DNA of 60,000 nucleotides from NCBI GenBank assembly GCA_950295325.1, contig OX485804.1:58158001-58218000 (forward strand), given 5' to 3'. Within the stretch, counting starts at the first letter, position 1; each line of letters opens with the position of its first letter. The stretch comes from Polytrichum commune. Lineage: Eukaryota > Streptophyta > Polytrichopsida > Polytrichales > Polytrichaceae. Position numbers and translations under genes: made by a program. The notes under the pieces were generated by a model. That model did no database searches. It worked only from the letters and a program-made list of their open reading frames with translations, and had not been told where the DNA came from. This document shows positions 1 through 11,862 of this stretch, piece by piece.

Positions 1-78
1 TGGAACTAGGCACATCTACCTCACATGCTTTCGTCAGCTAAGTATGTAGGTCTATTGGTACTCATGAGGATTAGCATC

Positions 79-98
79 TTAGGGTTTAGGGTTTAGGG
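79..98. repeat. Short interstitial telomere-like tract
   Basis: Nearly three copies of the plant telomere heptamer (TTTAGGG) lie in a row. Short interstitial tracts of this kind are common in plant genomes, so it supports a plant origin rather than a chromosome end. The rest of 1-344 shows no gene. Confidence 0.7.
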
Positions 99-344
99 TG
101 TACGAGTCCTTCAATAGCATTCTGAAAATTTCTATGCTTTTAGCACTGTGCACTGCACTTGTATGGGGAGTGCACAGCAGGTGAATGCCACTAACCTCTT
201 CAGGATGGTTTTTTTTAGGATGCCTGACAATCAATTTGTTCTTTATGCAGGCTTCTACGGGACATTGGATATGTGATTGTGGGCCCTTCCCTCTTGTTGA
301 ACTCCTGTGAGGTAGGACCCCACACTTTCCTCTCTCCTCTCTAA

Positions 345-719
345 GGTAAGCGGGTCTAATTCGGTTACTTATCTTAATCGGACACCTATTTTTGAGTGGT
401 GTGTGGTTTAGTGTGAATCTAAGAACAGACACCAAAAAGACACGTGTTTGAAGGAGATTGGACTACCAATACAAAATTTGTGAAAGCTTCTAGGTTTAAT
501 AGTCAATATGATTGGGGGTAACCTATATGACCATTTAAGAATAAAGCTGATCTTCACTTTGATAATGAATAAGATATTCATGCGAGCTCCACAAATTTTG
601 AGGAAAATGACTACAGCCTTGATCTGGATTTGTTATTTATTTTGTACTAATTGCGTGCTTAATATCTTAAGAGAAGAGAGTGCAGAGCTAAACATATATG
701 TATTAGGCTCACTTACCTT
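345..719 (+). mobile_element. R1-family MITE, copy 1
   Basis: This copy opens with GGTAAGCGGG and closes with a degenerate inverted version of the same end (CTCACTTACC). It shares long internal stretches with copies at 3321-3686 (opposite strand), 4302-4582, 17969-18299 and 35765-36146, for example the block around 'ctaagaacagacaccaaaaag'-like sequence. No protein is encoded. The family is inferred to be a non-autonomous DNA element of roughly 370 bp, because the paired ends align as imperfect inverted repeats. From 720 to 1619 I see no gene; the segment probably holds intron or upstream sequence of the next gene. Confidence 0.6.
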
Positions 720-1619
720 AGATCCCAGGCACTGTAAATATATCATTGACAATCAGTACCTCAACATTAAGTCCCTTGGTGAATTGTTTAGTGTGAATTA
801 TTTTTGAGTGCTCTGTACCTGTAACTGTGATTTGATTGGTGTAGAGACTCTACTTATTAGGTTTAAGGTTGCACTCCTTGGCTGCTTCAAAGAGCATTTG
901 CTTTTCGCCTTGTTAGGTTGTTCATGCCTACCCTTGTCATATGTTAATAAACTCATCAACTTGTGTCATCTAGCTGCATAGCAATATATTACTTTTTGAC
1001 AAATTGGTATCAGTTTTTCTCTCCTTGTCTCTATTGATCGGGATGTTTGTCTGATTTTGGAAGCTGCCAACAGTGAGTTTGGCGATGTTGGGAGCCAGCC
1101 GTGAGCAGTGGTTCACCACAAAAACTTGGCTACAACAACTCTCAATACCAGCAGTGGAGGCATGGTTTGCATCACAAAGGCCCAACAATAGACTTGGTTT
1201 GCATCTATTAACTTTTCATTTGTTTATTTGATTAGCACTAAAGGCTTTTACTTAATTGATACCAGCTATGCTGTATACATTCACTTGCATCTGGTTCCAA
1301 GGGTGCAGATTATTCAACCCTCTTCTTATACCAATAATCTAACAGTTTGGGTATGTGGATGAGTCTGGAAGCTTATGAGGCAGTCTTAAACTATCTATAG
1401 CAGATTTTAACAAATGCTAGGGTGGAATGATGTTCTTGATAGAGGAAACCATGCTTCTAGCAGTAATTGAAATTTGTTACAGAAGATCAATACATAAATT
1501 TTTAGATCAATTATGTTGTACACCACTAGGTATAATTCTAGCATTATTGTTACATAATACACCACCCTTTTAGAATTAGCAATGCTTGTGTCAAATGAAT
1601 ATTGGGGGTTTCATTGCAG

Positions 1620-3226
1620 GAGACCATTTTGCCCTGTGTATCGAATATGTACTTCGACATTCCCCTGTTCTTGTAGTGCAACGGCTCCTTACCTCACAGC
1701 AAGTACTCCAAAGGGTGACAGAACCAGTTCGGACCAAGGCTTGGAAGCTAATGCAACCACGTGAATTGTTGTCAGATGGACCTATACTTAAAAATAATAC
1801 GTGTCCAGAACTTGAACTTTGTCTCCCCCAACAATTGGAGCATGTACAATTGCCAATAGGGCCCGTCACATCAGAGGATACAACTTTGCAATTGCACTCA
1901 ATGGATTTTTGTGACAAGAACACAAAGACAAAGGAAGGCCGTGGGGAAGCACAAGAGAAGCTCGGGAAACGGAAAAGAAAATTACTACGAAAACTCGAAA
2001 GAATACGGCTGCGGAAAGGAAAGACAACTACGATTGGAGAGTTTGATTTCTTGTTTGAATCACCCCAGGTGGCGACCGGGGTCGATAGGGTTGAGTTTCA
2101 GCATTGGGAGGTCTCGGTGAAGTATTTGCTCTATGCAGGTCCATGGGAAGCTTTTGGTGTAAAAACGCCCCAGAACGCGGTCTGGAGCAATCGGGAAGTA
2201 GAGGGAAGCGGCGAGGTTGATGAAGGTGAAATTTGTGATAGAAAAAGAAGCATGTCTAGCAAGGGAAGTGAGGATGTTGTAAATTCTTCTCCAAACGATG
2301 AGGTAAAAGGAATGGACGAGTTTCTCGGCTGCTTTTTGGGTCCTCATGTCGGTGAGACCTTATTCGATCGGAAAGCTCGACTACGCAACCAGTTGACTCT
2401 ATCATCAAATCCATGCGCAGCCCTCATGCTTCGGAGCCTTTATTTTATTGACAAACCTCAGGATAGTGCAAAAGACCTAACCCCAAGTAGTATTGTGGGA
2501 AGAAATTGTCACAAAAAGTATGAGACCAACACGCAATGGGAAGAAGCATGCCCGAAAATTGTCCCACTACAAGAAACTGCAGCAGGTGACGATGATATTG
2601 GTGTTGATGATTTCAGTGACGATTTGGGTGCCAGGGGATTTATTGAAGCACCAGAAGTCTTGAATGTGTTGCCTAGTGCGCTGTTAAAAGGCTATCTGTT
2701 TTATGAGTACAAGCTTTGGCGATTTTTAACGACCAAACGACAACATGATGATGGTGTACACGTTCCACATCAACCTGAAAAAGCTTCCTTGAACACGAAC
2801 CACTGGATGGGTTGGTGGACTCGTGATATTTCTGAATTCGCGCACCTCCCACGTCACCAACATAGTATGTGGTATATTGTGCCCAAGTTGGAGTGGCTTT
2901 CCCCCATTCTTATTCCCGAGTTGGACGTGATTCGTTGTGCTCAAGTTCATTGTTTGGATGAATTTGTTGTCATAGCGAAACGTGTTGCAGACGAAGCGGC
3001 CCGATTGCAGATGCCCAGAAAACGCCGCTTTCTTGTTGCTGAGCTTTGTTGGGAAAGCAATTGGCCCAAAAACATGGGCACGAGTGGCGGTGCATGGCTG
3101 GAAGTTAGTCGGGGTTTTGTGGTGGAAGACTCTTGGCCTGTTACTAAGTTGTATAGGCCACACGGGTATGTTATGTCATGGTCTCCCGCTTTGCAAGGGC
3201 AGCACCTGCCAACCTCAACCTTGTGA
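1620..3226 (+). CDS. Long exon of an unrecognised plant protein
   Basis: An open frame of over 530 codons runs to a TGA at 3224-3226. A pyrimidine-rich stretch ending in TTCATTGCAG lies just before 1620, so this is probably an internal or terminal exon spliced to an upstream exon, not a gene starting at an ATG near 1595. A possible splice donor (CACACGG followed by GTATGTTATG) sits at 3166, so the last codons may be intron. The protein has a basic Lys/Arg-rich stretch (about residues 125-145 of the open frame), an acidic middle (TAAGDDDIGVDDFSDD) and a tryptophan-rich C-terminal half with NHWMGWWTRD and HSMWYIVPKLEW. I do not recognise the family. Length, lack of repeats nearby and balanced codon use suggest a real host gene rather than a transposon. 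A nuclear, nucleic-acid-linked protein is possible from the basic and acidic tracts, but this is weak. Confidence 0.55.
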
Positions 3227-3320
3227 TTTAATTTTTTTAGTATATATATTGCAATTTTACCCTTACCAATCAAGGGTCTAAACATTTCATTGCATTAGTC
3301 TCTACTCCTAGTTTTGATAA

Positions 3321-3686
3321 GGTACAAGTGGGCCTTTATTGGGCACTTTTCTCTGCACCCACTTGTGGTAGGATATGAAACATGCAACTAGTGAAAGATG
3401 ATTTGCTATTCCAAACTGTGGCTGTAGCTATTTTCCTCATAATTTTCTGAGCACATATGAATATCTTAATCATTATCAAAGTGAAAAATCTGAAGTTTTT
3501 AAAATGGTCATACAGGTCCTCCCCGTTATGTCGACTATTGAACCTAGAATGGTAACATATTTTGAGCCTAATCTATCTTTTATAAACACATCATGTCTTT
3601 TTGGTCTCCGTTCTTAGATCCACACCTAACGCACGCCACTTAAATATACATGTTAAAATTTGGGAGGTGTTAAAAACCGATCTACC
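3321..3686 (-). mobile_element. R1-family MITE, copy 2 (inverted)
   Basis: This is a 366-bp copy of the same repeat as 345-719 but on the opposite strand. Its ends are GGTACAAGTGGG on the left and CCGATCTACC on the right, which are imperfect inverted repeats. It lies just downstream of the unrecognised exon. No coding capacity is seen. Confidence 0.65.
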
Positions 3687-4301
3687 TCATTTATATTTTT
3701 CCTAAGTTCACAAGTTTGGAAGCATTACACTGTTTATTGTATTTAGTATGCTTGACTAATAGTGTCACTTCCCCTATTATCGGGCCTATCTTAGGTTACA
3801 CTAATGGCCAATGAGGTAGACCATTAGTGTAACCACATGACACTTGTCATTTGCATGCTTAATAAAATCTTCATGTTTGTTTCATCGTTTTGTGGAAGTT
3901 GTCATTCATGTGGTCACATTACCTTCTTGCATATTAAAATACAAATATAAACATCTTACAATATCTCAATTTGGTACTCTAAATGTCATAATTCAAATAA
4001 TTTTAAACTTCAAAAAATTTATCTAACAATTAGTGGACATGACACTAAATACCATAAACAATGTAATGGTTTGATATAGTATCTTTTAGCCCTCAATCCA
4101 ACTACAACCTAAAGTACTAATAATGTGGGATCTTTAAAGGCTACCTTACCTTTACTAGTACTAAATTCATATATGAATAATAGGGGAGGATTTAAATGCC
4201 ATGGAGCAAGCTAGGGTGAGAGGTTTAATGATTGTTGAACATGTGTTACAAGTCTTCTAACTTTGTTGACATACACTATGTTGAACTTAAGTTGTGATTA
4301 A
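3687..4301. other. No gene seen; contains a small hairpin
   Basis: AT-rich sequence without a supportable coding region. At 3794-3834 a 14-base perfect inverted repeat (GGTTACACTAATGG and its complement) flanks a 13-base spacer. It could be the remnant of a tiny MITE; nothing else is recognisable. Confidence 0.5.
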
Positions 4302-5240
4302 GGTAGATAATCCTCATTTGGTTCCCTTCTTATTATGATCCCTATGTGAGTGCTATGTGGTTTGGTGTGGCTCTGAGAACAAATACCAAAAAGACATGTG
4401 TTTAATGGAGTTTACACTACATGCTCAAAATATGATAACCATTTTAGGCTCAATAATAACATAATTGGAGGGACCTACATGACCAAATAATGAGCATGAG
4501 AATCTTCACTTTAATAATTCTTCCTATGAGCATGAGGAAAGTAGCTATGCCTCGATTTGGATTTGCAACCATCTCATACTAAGGGCCACTTCACAGACAA
4601 GGTTGAAGGCCCGTGACCATTGCAATCTAAGAGCTCTCATTGATTGAAAGGGTGGAGACCATCCAAGTTCACTTCACACACAAAGGTGAAGGCCTAAAGG
4701 CTCAAAGAAGACTTCATGAATGAGAATTCTACATGGAGTCCTACATGGAGTCCTACATGGCGGACTATGGATAAGGTTTCATGGTCTCCTGGAATTTTTG
4801 TCAGGCCCACCTCCAAGAAGTGGGCCTAATGCAAATTCCAAGAGACCATTACATTTCCAATATTTTTTTCCAGTAGGACAAATTTCAAGACAGATTACAA
4901 GGTAGATTCATGAGCAGATTCCAAGACAGATTCTAGGATAGATTCTAGGACTTAGAAACATCACCAAGTAATTCTCTCAAATTGATAGAGTTTGAGACAT
5001 AATATATTCAACCAAATCCTCCCCTCTTTTTCCGCCAACAAAATATGCAATAGTCCCACAACATGGTCCATTCTCACTTCACACTATGCTTGAGGGCCCA
5101 TGACTACATAAAACAGCTTTCCCAACACCCATGGTACTGCCTTTGGATGAGAGTCAAGGATCCTCACCATTACAAGGTCACGGCTCTTGGCTCATGTGTG
5201 AAGCAGCCTTAATCGTGCGTTGCATATCCTAGGAGAAGTG
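4302..5240 (+). mobile_element. R1-family MITE, copy 3, split by a nested MITE
   Basis: The R1 repeat starts at 4302 (GGTAGATAATCC) and runs to 4582, where another MITE (4583-5209) interrupts it. R1 sequence resumes at about 5210 (AATCGTGCGTTGCATAT, matching AATTGCGTGCTTAATAT in copy 1). The nesting order is therefore R1 first, then the inner element. The far R1 end is not clear. Confidence 0.6.
4583..5209. mobile_element. Tourist-like MITE (GGGCCACTTCACA ends)
   Basis: The left end is GGGCCACTTCACA and the right end GTGTGAAGCAGCCT, an imperfect inverted repeat. It is flanked by TAA on both sides (580-582 and 210-212 of their lines), the 3-bp duplication typical of PIF/Harbinger-derived Tourist MITEs. 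Similar ends are found at 19655-20140 and 20545-21017. It carries no coding sequence. Confidence 0.65.
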
Positions 5241-6908
5241 TGCTGCCAGTGGGAAACAATAACCATTCAAGACCCATCGACCTTATGCTATGGAGGATGG
5301 TTGAAAAACAGATGATAAAGATTTATATCCCACCAATTGATTACATACATCACATTGGTGACAGGTATGCTAAACACAAGATTCAAGTTGTTTTACTAAT
5401 CTGGTGCATCTTGAAGTCACTTTTAGACATTGGTCCCAATATCACAATAATGCAGGAGCCAATCTCTCAATCATCCAAATTGCAAGATTTTGTTTTTCAC
5501 AGGGCAATAGACATTCCAATGTACCATAGAGGGCTCAATATGTCATCACACTCACCATAATACTTTTTGTTTCATCCCACCACATCAAAATTTCACAGGT
5601 TGAAAACCAATGAAATGGCAACACATGACAGTTTTGAATCTCAGCATTGGACTTTGAATTAGTTCATAGGGAAATAGGGAGCCATCTACTGTAAATCTTT
5701 CCCTCCATCAATTGAACTAAAACTACAAAAGTGTCACATCCACAGGAGTAACATTAAAACAATAGTCTCAAAGAGCGGATTTTTTACATGCCTTGGAAAC
5801 ATGAAGTGGTTTCATGGAGAATATCAAGGGAGGGGGATGACAAGGTTGTGGGTTGTAAAGAAGATTTAGTCAAATTGTCCACATCGGATCCATATCGTGT
5901 GTTGTCAGCACAAACAGAGCTACCAATCATGAAATTTGATGCCATGTCTACTAATATTGTAGGCAATTGGACTATGGAAGCTCATGTCATCTTCAGATCA
6001 CCAATGAGAATTTATAATAATGAGAATGGAACAGGAAAAATGACACTCGATGAATAAAGTCGTGTCCTTCTGCAAAGTCTACTTTACAATGAAATTCTAG
6101 TGGGACCCAATTTATTATCTAAGCAAAAGTGTAATAGCAACAGTTACAATGAAGACTTGCAAGAATCCAAAGAGAATGATTTCAAAAATAAATTGAACTC
6201 TGGGTCAATCATTGAAACCGTGTTCTTTGGTCACTCGTGCACCATGAACTTGATCCTGTAGCCCTAATGCACCAAACTATTGGATAACGACTACCAAGTA
6301 CATTTGGGAGAAGCTCAAATCAAATAGTTCCCGCGACTAAAAGGCAATCAGAGAAAGCATCCTACCAGATTGCTGACCTTTTGCATAGAGATCTAGAAGC
6401 AAAAGATGAGGGGAAAGTGGGATAAATTGGAGTATGTGAGGGAGTAGAGGTTAAAAAATTACAATTTACTTTCAAGGTGACTTCATAGAAGAGAAATAAT
6501 GAGGACCCAATTTTCGATTTTGTTATATAAGCTCCTATTCAGCACATTGAACAATACCTCCATTACTAATTATAATACAAAAACATTGTGTCATTGGAAT
6601 GAAATAGACTAAACATACATTTAAGTATCCGTTTCTACAGCTGGTTTACAATTGATGAATTCCCATAACATAGGTATGGATTAAATCAAGGTTTCTATTT
6701 GACCATACCTGGCAAAGGTTTTTCCCTGAAGCTCAATCTGCTGCCCAACAATAGATTCTGTACAAAAGTGTTCTGGACTCTGGAGTGCAAGCTGAAGAAC
6801 CATTTCCCATCATCATCTCAGGTACAAAATAACTCAACATAATACATGAAAAGAAAAAAGCTAAGAAAAACCCTTGTCAAACTTGTACTCAACTCAACTC
6901 AGCTTTCC
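5241..6908. other. No recognisable gene
   Basis: Mixed sequence with short open frames on both strands (for example 5788-6057 plus) that match no family I know and have no clear splice pattern. It may be old transposon debris. It lies between MITEs and the ABA-receptor gene. Confidence 0.4.
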
Positions 6909-7405
6909 TCAACATAACCTTTCATATGTGCACACACAACCCTCAGTTAGCAGCTGCTGCTGTATCAACATTGCCTCAAGTAGTCCCGTGTTACAGGTCG
7001 CTCTTCTCTGATACTTGAAGACAAATGTATGTACTCCAATCATCATCACCCGGAAAATGTGCCTGCTGCAATTGCACAATCCAACACAAACAACTACAGG
7101 TGAATTTTCAAGTAGCCGCCATGCAGCCGCCCTTTGGTAGCCAACTTCAGAGATGAATGCCATTCCCCCGTTACACACCAGACCACCTGCAGAAGCCCAA
7201 CTACAAGAAAGATTGTTGATGACTGTAATGGAACTCTCCAACTTCTGTTATCCGCAATCGTAGGTGATGAGATACTCTGTGACGGAGATCCTCATGTAGT
7301 CATAAAGAAAACACAGCCGTTCTTTCACATACGTCCAGCCTCTGCATCACCAACGTAATTTGAAGTCTCTTTCTCTCTTGACATATTTGAAATCTCTCCC
7401 TTGCT
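6909..7405 (-). other. Downstream flank of the ABA-receptor gene
   Basis: This segment immediately follows the stop codon of the minus-strand receptor gene, so part is probably its 3' untranslated region. A 110-codon minus-strand open frame ending at 6909 shows no family similarity and I do not call it a gene. Confidence 0.4.
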
Positions 7406-7987
7406 TCACACTACAGAGGCAGACAATCTCTGTGTAACCTCCTGTACAGCCCTCTGTTCTGAGACTTGTGCCAAAGACTTCAAATTACATCTCACCACAG
7501 TATCAGCAAACATGTGTGTTTCCTCCCTCGTGTTACCGTCGGGTACATCAACGACGTATGACTCTACTACTGTAGTCCCCCGGTTGCCTTTCTGCTCATG
7601 CAGGCTGGTCACTGACCAGTAGTTCTGCAGCCGATGACATCCTGTAAGAACCCTGAAACTGAAAATGTGTGCCTCATCATCAAGAAGCTCGAGCCGTTCG
7701 ACACTTGATGTTGCGGGGATCCCTGAAATCAAGTACACTTCCCTCACACTCCCAACTCCACCATCACCCTTAGTCATGTTACACGTTTGAATAAACTTCT
7801 TGTACACTTGCGGCTTGTCAAACGCTTGAACAATGGACCACACAGACTCAATGGGTGCATTGATGTGTTGCACCAATATGGAGCCGCACTGGTGCGGTTC
7901 CAGTGTGTGTGAATGGAGTTTGTAGGCTCGCTCTTCAGAAGGGTCCAGCAAGCCCTGAATGTTGTTTGGTCCAATAACAAACCTCAT
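7406..7987 (-). CDS. PYR/PYL/RCAR-type abscisic acid receptor-like protein
   Basis: An intact single-exon gene of 193 codons (ATG at 7987-7985, TGA at 7408-7406), the usual PYL length. In established family members the START-like fold binds abscisic acid in the cytosol and nucleus and then inhibits clade A PP2C phosphatases. Visible signatures are [10 protein letters not shown] near residue 31, the [11 protein letters not shown] helix (50-60), the gate loop SGIPA (88-92), ERLELLDDE (97-105), the latch HRL (118-120), NYWSV (122-126), [12 protein letters not shown] (141-152) and [11 protein letters not shown] (159-169). The pocket Arg82, Glu97, Tyr123, Ser125, Glu142 and Asn168 are kept. The lysine that contacts the ABA carboxylate (Lys59 of Arabidopsis PYR1) is Gln67 here, in YKKFIQTC. 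The gate Leu is Ile and the residue before the latch is Cys instead of Glu. An in-frame upstream GTG is not needed, so I chose the ATG. A divergent or ABA-insensitive receptor, as reported for PYL13, is possible. Confidence 0.93.
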   Translation of the reverse strand: MRFVIGPNNIQGLLDPSEERAYKLHSHTLEPHQCGSILVQHINAPIESVWSIVQAFDKPQVYKKFIQTCNMTKGDGGVGSVREVYLISGIPATSSVERLELLDDEAHIFSFRVLTGCHRLQNYWSVTSLHEQKGNRGTTVVESYVVDVPDGNTREETHMFADTVVRCNLKSLAQVSEQRAVQEVTQRLSASVV

Positions 7988-8483
7988 CTTGTTCAGTGGT
8001 ATAAAAATTCTGTTTGGCACTTATAGCCTCAAATTCACCCCCACAGCATTTGCATTTGACTTCACCTACACCTCAATGTCACGCAACTCTCAAGTGGCCA
8101 TGAGAGAAGAAATGAGTCGCCAACTACAATTAATTTCCTTGATTACGATCGACCTGCAAAAATAAGCATCGGTCAGCAACCAAATAAATTGCTCTCACAT
8201 AATTCAGTCCTGCTGTAGGCTGCTGTTGAAATAAATGTGAAATATACACAAAGGGCAAACTGAATGTTGATGAGCTCTCCATCTCAAAGGCTACCACTAC
8301 AAACATTGACCGAGTTCTTTCATCAAGATAGAAAGCATGATCCTCAAGTGACCTTGACTGAAATTGGTCAAGCCTGTCCTCCTAAATTATGGACATTGTT
8401 GCACAGAAGCAGGAACTGTCACTGAGATAACCCGAGGAGACCCTGATCAAAGGTGCAACAAGGTGAAAACAGCAGCAACTCCT
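7988..8483. promoter_or_regulatory. Upstream region of the ABA-receptor gene
   Basis: About 500 bp precede the receptor start codon before the tandem-repeat block begins. It contains no supportable gene. I did not identify a convincing TATA box or ABRE, so promoter content is by position only. Confidence 0.35.
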
Positions 8484-10250
8484 CCTAAAATCAATACTTC
8501 AGAGTTTGGATATATGCTTAAAAATTCTGCGAACAGAATCCACCATTCTGTCCACAGAATCTTTATACTAAACAGTGACACTCTTCGTCATGTCAGGTTA
8601 CTAAGTAGGCTTGTTGTATAGTTAGTACACATCCTTGTCTCGAAAATCTTTTGCATCCATCCGTTTGCAGAAACTCAAACGGAGAAAAGGATCCTCTTCA
8701 TAAGACTACACAGTTACCATTACACAAATCAATGAAATTGCTCCAGGAGACGTATTCAAACCTACAGAGCCTGAACGTGAAGGTGCTAATTCCGGGAAAG
8801 TGCTTGATCTCTGTTAAGGTAGGTGGTGCTAAAACCAACTCCCTAAAATCATCTACCAATAAAACTTTGAATCCTTATAACTTTTGCATACAGAAACCAA
8901 CTAAGACATACTTTGGTGCATCGGAATCCCCTTTGAATTGCTAACGAGAATCATTTTTAATCTGATATTAGTATCTATGCTCAGCACTTTAGAGTGACGG
9001 TTTGAGCACCCTCTACCTTGCAGGAATTCTTTGCAATTGAAGGCCATGGATCCTAAAAAGTCCACATTGCTATACCACGTCAACGGGATGATTGGTTCTC
9101 ACTTCCACAACCATTGCAGAAACAAGGAAGAGAACACAGACTGATGCCAGTGTGATTGATTTCCACTCACTTTTTCTCTCTCTAGGGGAAGCCTTCACCA
9201 CTACCGGAGTTTTGGACATGCACTTAAGGGAACACCTATGCTCAGACATTCTGAGCACAATCTCCCGTCATTCTGTCCACAGAATCTCTTCTGCCTCGCT
9301 ATGTCAGATTACTAAGTAGACTTGTTGTATGGTTAGTACACATCCTTATCTCAAAGATCTTGTGCATCTACCCGTTTGCAGCGACTCAGTCAGGGAAAAG
9401 AAATCTCTTCATAAGACTACACAGCTCCCATTACACTAATCAATGAAATTGCTCCAGGAATCGTATTCAAACCTACCTCCTCCTAAAATCAATACTTCCG
9501 AGTTTTGGATATGTTCTCAAGGGAACACCCATGCTCAGAAATTCTGCGCACAGTCTCCGCCATTCTGTCCGCAGAACCTCTTCTGCTTCGCCATGTCAGG
9601 TTACTAAGTAAGCTTCTTGTATAGTTAACACACATCCTTTATCTCGAAGCCTTGTGCATCCACTTGCAGCAACTCGGTCAAAGGAAAAGAATCCTCTTTT
9701 ATAAAACTACACAGCTTCCAAACTCATCAATGAAATTGATCCAGGAGTCGTATTCAAACCTATCGTCAGAGTTTGGATATGCACTGAAGGAGCACCTACG
9801 CTCAGAATTTCTGAGCACAGTCTCCGCCATTCTGTCCTCAGAATCTCTATGATAGAAGTGACTCTTCGCCAGGACAGGTTACTCAGTAGGCTTCTTGTAT
9901 AGTTAAGACACATCCTTTATCTCGAAGATCTCGTGCATCCATTTGAAGCAACTCAGTCAAAGAAAAGAATACTTTTCATTTAACTACACAGCTTCCAAAC
10001 TCATCAATGAAATTACTCCAGGAGTCGTATTCAAACCTACCGGCAGTCTAAACGCCAAGGTGAAGCAATCGATTCATTGCTCGATCTCTGTTACAGAAGT
10101 TCTTCGCAACTGAAGGGCGTGGATCCTAGAAACTCCACATTGCTACGCCACGTCAACAAGGGCGATTTTTTCTACAAGAAACAGAGGCTGATGATGCCAG
10201 TGTAGTCGATTTCCATTTCCATTCACACTTTTTTTTCTCTCTAAAACACC
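8484..10250. repeat. Diverged tandem repeat block (about 280-bp units, plus a larger duplication)
   Basis: The phrases GAAATTGCTCCAGGAG and CGTATTCAAACCTAC recur near 8733, 9442, 9730 and 10007, and GAGTTTGGATATG-like sequence recurs near 8501, 9208, 9500 and 9770. The units are about 280 bp and contain TTCTGTCCACAGAATC-like and GTCAGGTTACTAAGTAGGC-like blocks. A second sequence, with GGATCCTA, TCCACATTGCTA and CCACGTCAAC, occurs at about 9050 and again at about 10110, so a larger piece was also duplicated. Open frames inside it are not conserved between units, so I call no gene. Confidence 0.75.
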
Positions 10251-10704
10251 TTCACCACCAGTAAACCCTAAAAACTGTTCCTCCCCTCCCAACCTCTCTT
10301 CCAGAGAGCCTCTTCTACTCCGAACCCTTGCGCAGGCGATAACCCTATTCCGTCAGCCACAATAGCAAGTGTAGATCAAATAAATACCATCACAAGAAAA
10401 CTCTCAAGTTCCCTCAACAGATCATACCAGCTGCACAATTCGTAGCCAAAAATCGATGAAGCGCAGCCTAAAAGCCCCTCTCTCACTACATGATTGCCCT
10501 CCAACTACTCCCACCACAAAATTTTGAGAATTGCATCATGCTCTTCCACTTCAGGCAACCGATTCATCAAACTCCCCAAACGCATTAAAACTCCGTCCTC
10601 ATTGGACACGGAGTACAATCCTAATCCCGGAAATTGACACATCCAGAACCGGACAGAATAGCTCCAACGACAGACTCAAACCTTCACAAATTCTCAAACC
10701 CTCA

Positions 10705-10705
<1 letters not shown>
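10251..10705. other. No recognisable gene
   Basis: C-rich, CA/CT-rich sequence with a run of short open frames. It has the base composition of a 5' flank or untranslated leader but I see no gene attached to it. Confidence 0.35.

Positions 10706-10746
<41 letters not shown>
10706..10746. repeat. (TAC)n microsatellite
   Basis: About thirteen consecutive TAC/CTA triplets, followed by degenerate ACTAAT triplets. Open frames through it (polyTyr or polyThr) are artefacts of the repeat. Confidence 0.95.
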
Positions 10747-11290
10747 TAATACTAATACTACTCGTGCCTCCTCTTACTACACTCGGAGATTATTGAGGTT
10801 TTCCTACTCTGTTTCTGTCAGTTTTTTTTGTCACAACCATTCCTCCAGATCCCGAAGACGTTTACAGAGGCTCCCTGATGAAATAGGAGGACCAGGACAA
10901 AAGTGGCCAATATACCTTTGCTCTGCTTTGCTTTGCTTTACGGAAGATTGAAGGCTTGAGGGAAGGGCGGGGGTGCCGACACAGAAGAGAGCGGGGCGGA
11001 GGCTATAGGACGACTTAGTTGACGGGGATTGAGCCTGCGGAGAAGTGTGGCACTGTGCTACACTCCAGAGCTCATGATTCTACAGCTGCGAAATGCGCGA
11101 TCTCGTGCCCACGTCGCCATAGCTACTAGCCGCTCCTCCACGGCTCTCTTTCCTCTGTGTTCCTCTCGTTCGCTGGCTGGCTCGTCGCTCGGGCTCGCGG
11201 CCACCGGCTCTGCAACGTACCTGCAACACGGTGTGTGCTGCGCCGGGGCCCGGTCGGGCAGGGAGTGGAAACGTTTGCTTCTCTGCCCGG
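10747..11290. other. GC-richer segment without a supportable gene
   Basis: Several overlapping open frames exist on both strands, none with a recognisable domain. The sequence from about 11280 leads into the degenerate tandem array. Confidence 0.35.
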
Positions 11291-11474
11291 ATGCTTAAAT
11301 GGCTCCGGAGGCTGGGAGAGCCCAGACCGGGGCAGCGCGGGGCAGGGAATTTTTTTTATTCCGCAATCAAATGGCTCCAAAAAGGCGATAAGATAGTAAG
11401 TTCCAAAACCAGATGATGTGAAAAGCAGTCGTGTTTCTCTCTCTAGCGCACTTGCATGGTTCCAATAGCTAATG

Positions 11475-11780
11475 TATATATATGGGTGTTTATTAGGTTC
11501 GTTTTTCATGTTCTCCAACGTCTACCAATTAGATTTACACATCAAAACTTGTGTTGCATTAGCAAATCTAAAATGAATCATCAACAAAAACCGGATTAAA
11601 ATTTGGACCTTCCCTGATGTAATTGTGGTTTTTAAAAGTGCACATTTGTTGACTCCTTAACTACATACATTGGTGTTCCCAAATGCATTCACTACTGAAT
11701 GTAGAGTAATTAATAATATATGGAAGACGTGGTCCAATCTTTTTTTAAACATGTGCTTTATGGTGTTTTGGATAACACAT
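11475..11780 (-). mobile_element. R1-family MITE fragment
   Basis: It begins at the family end (ATGGGTGTTTATTAGGTTCG) and shares the long internal segment GTGTTGCATTAGCAAATCTA with the copy at 35765-36146. The distal part is missing or very diverged. Another piece of the same family lies at about 12130-12240. Confidence 0.65.
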
Positions 11781-11862
11781 GCATACCTTAAGTTAGGAAG
11801 GAGAGTTAGTTTCAAACAAAATACGAAGAACCATGATGTTCATCTCCCCCATGCTACCCTTA

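Noticed and set aside
508-807. Plus-strand 99-codon frame
   Set aside because: It lies mostly in an R1 MITE copy and is not conserved in the other copies.
9070-9258. Small secreted or membrane protein (signal-like hydrophobic segment)
   Set aside because: It lies in the tandem repeat block and the frame is broken in the second copy near 10100-10260.
10531-10951. Genes with polyTyr or polyThr tracts
   Set aside because: The frames run through a TAC microsatellite and have no other protein-like features.
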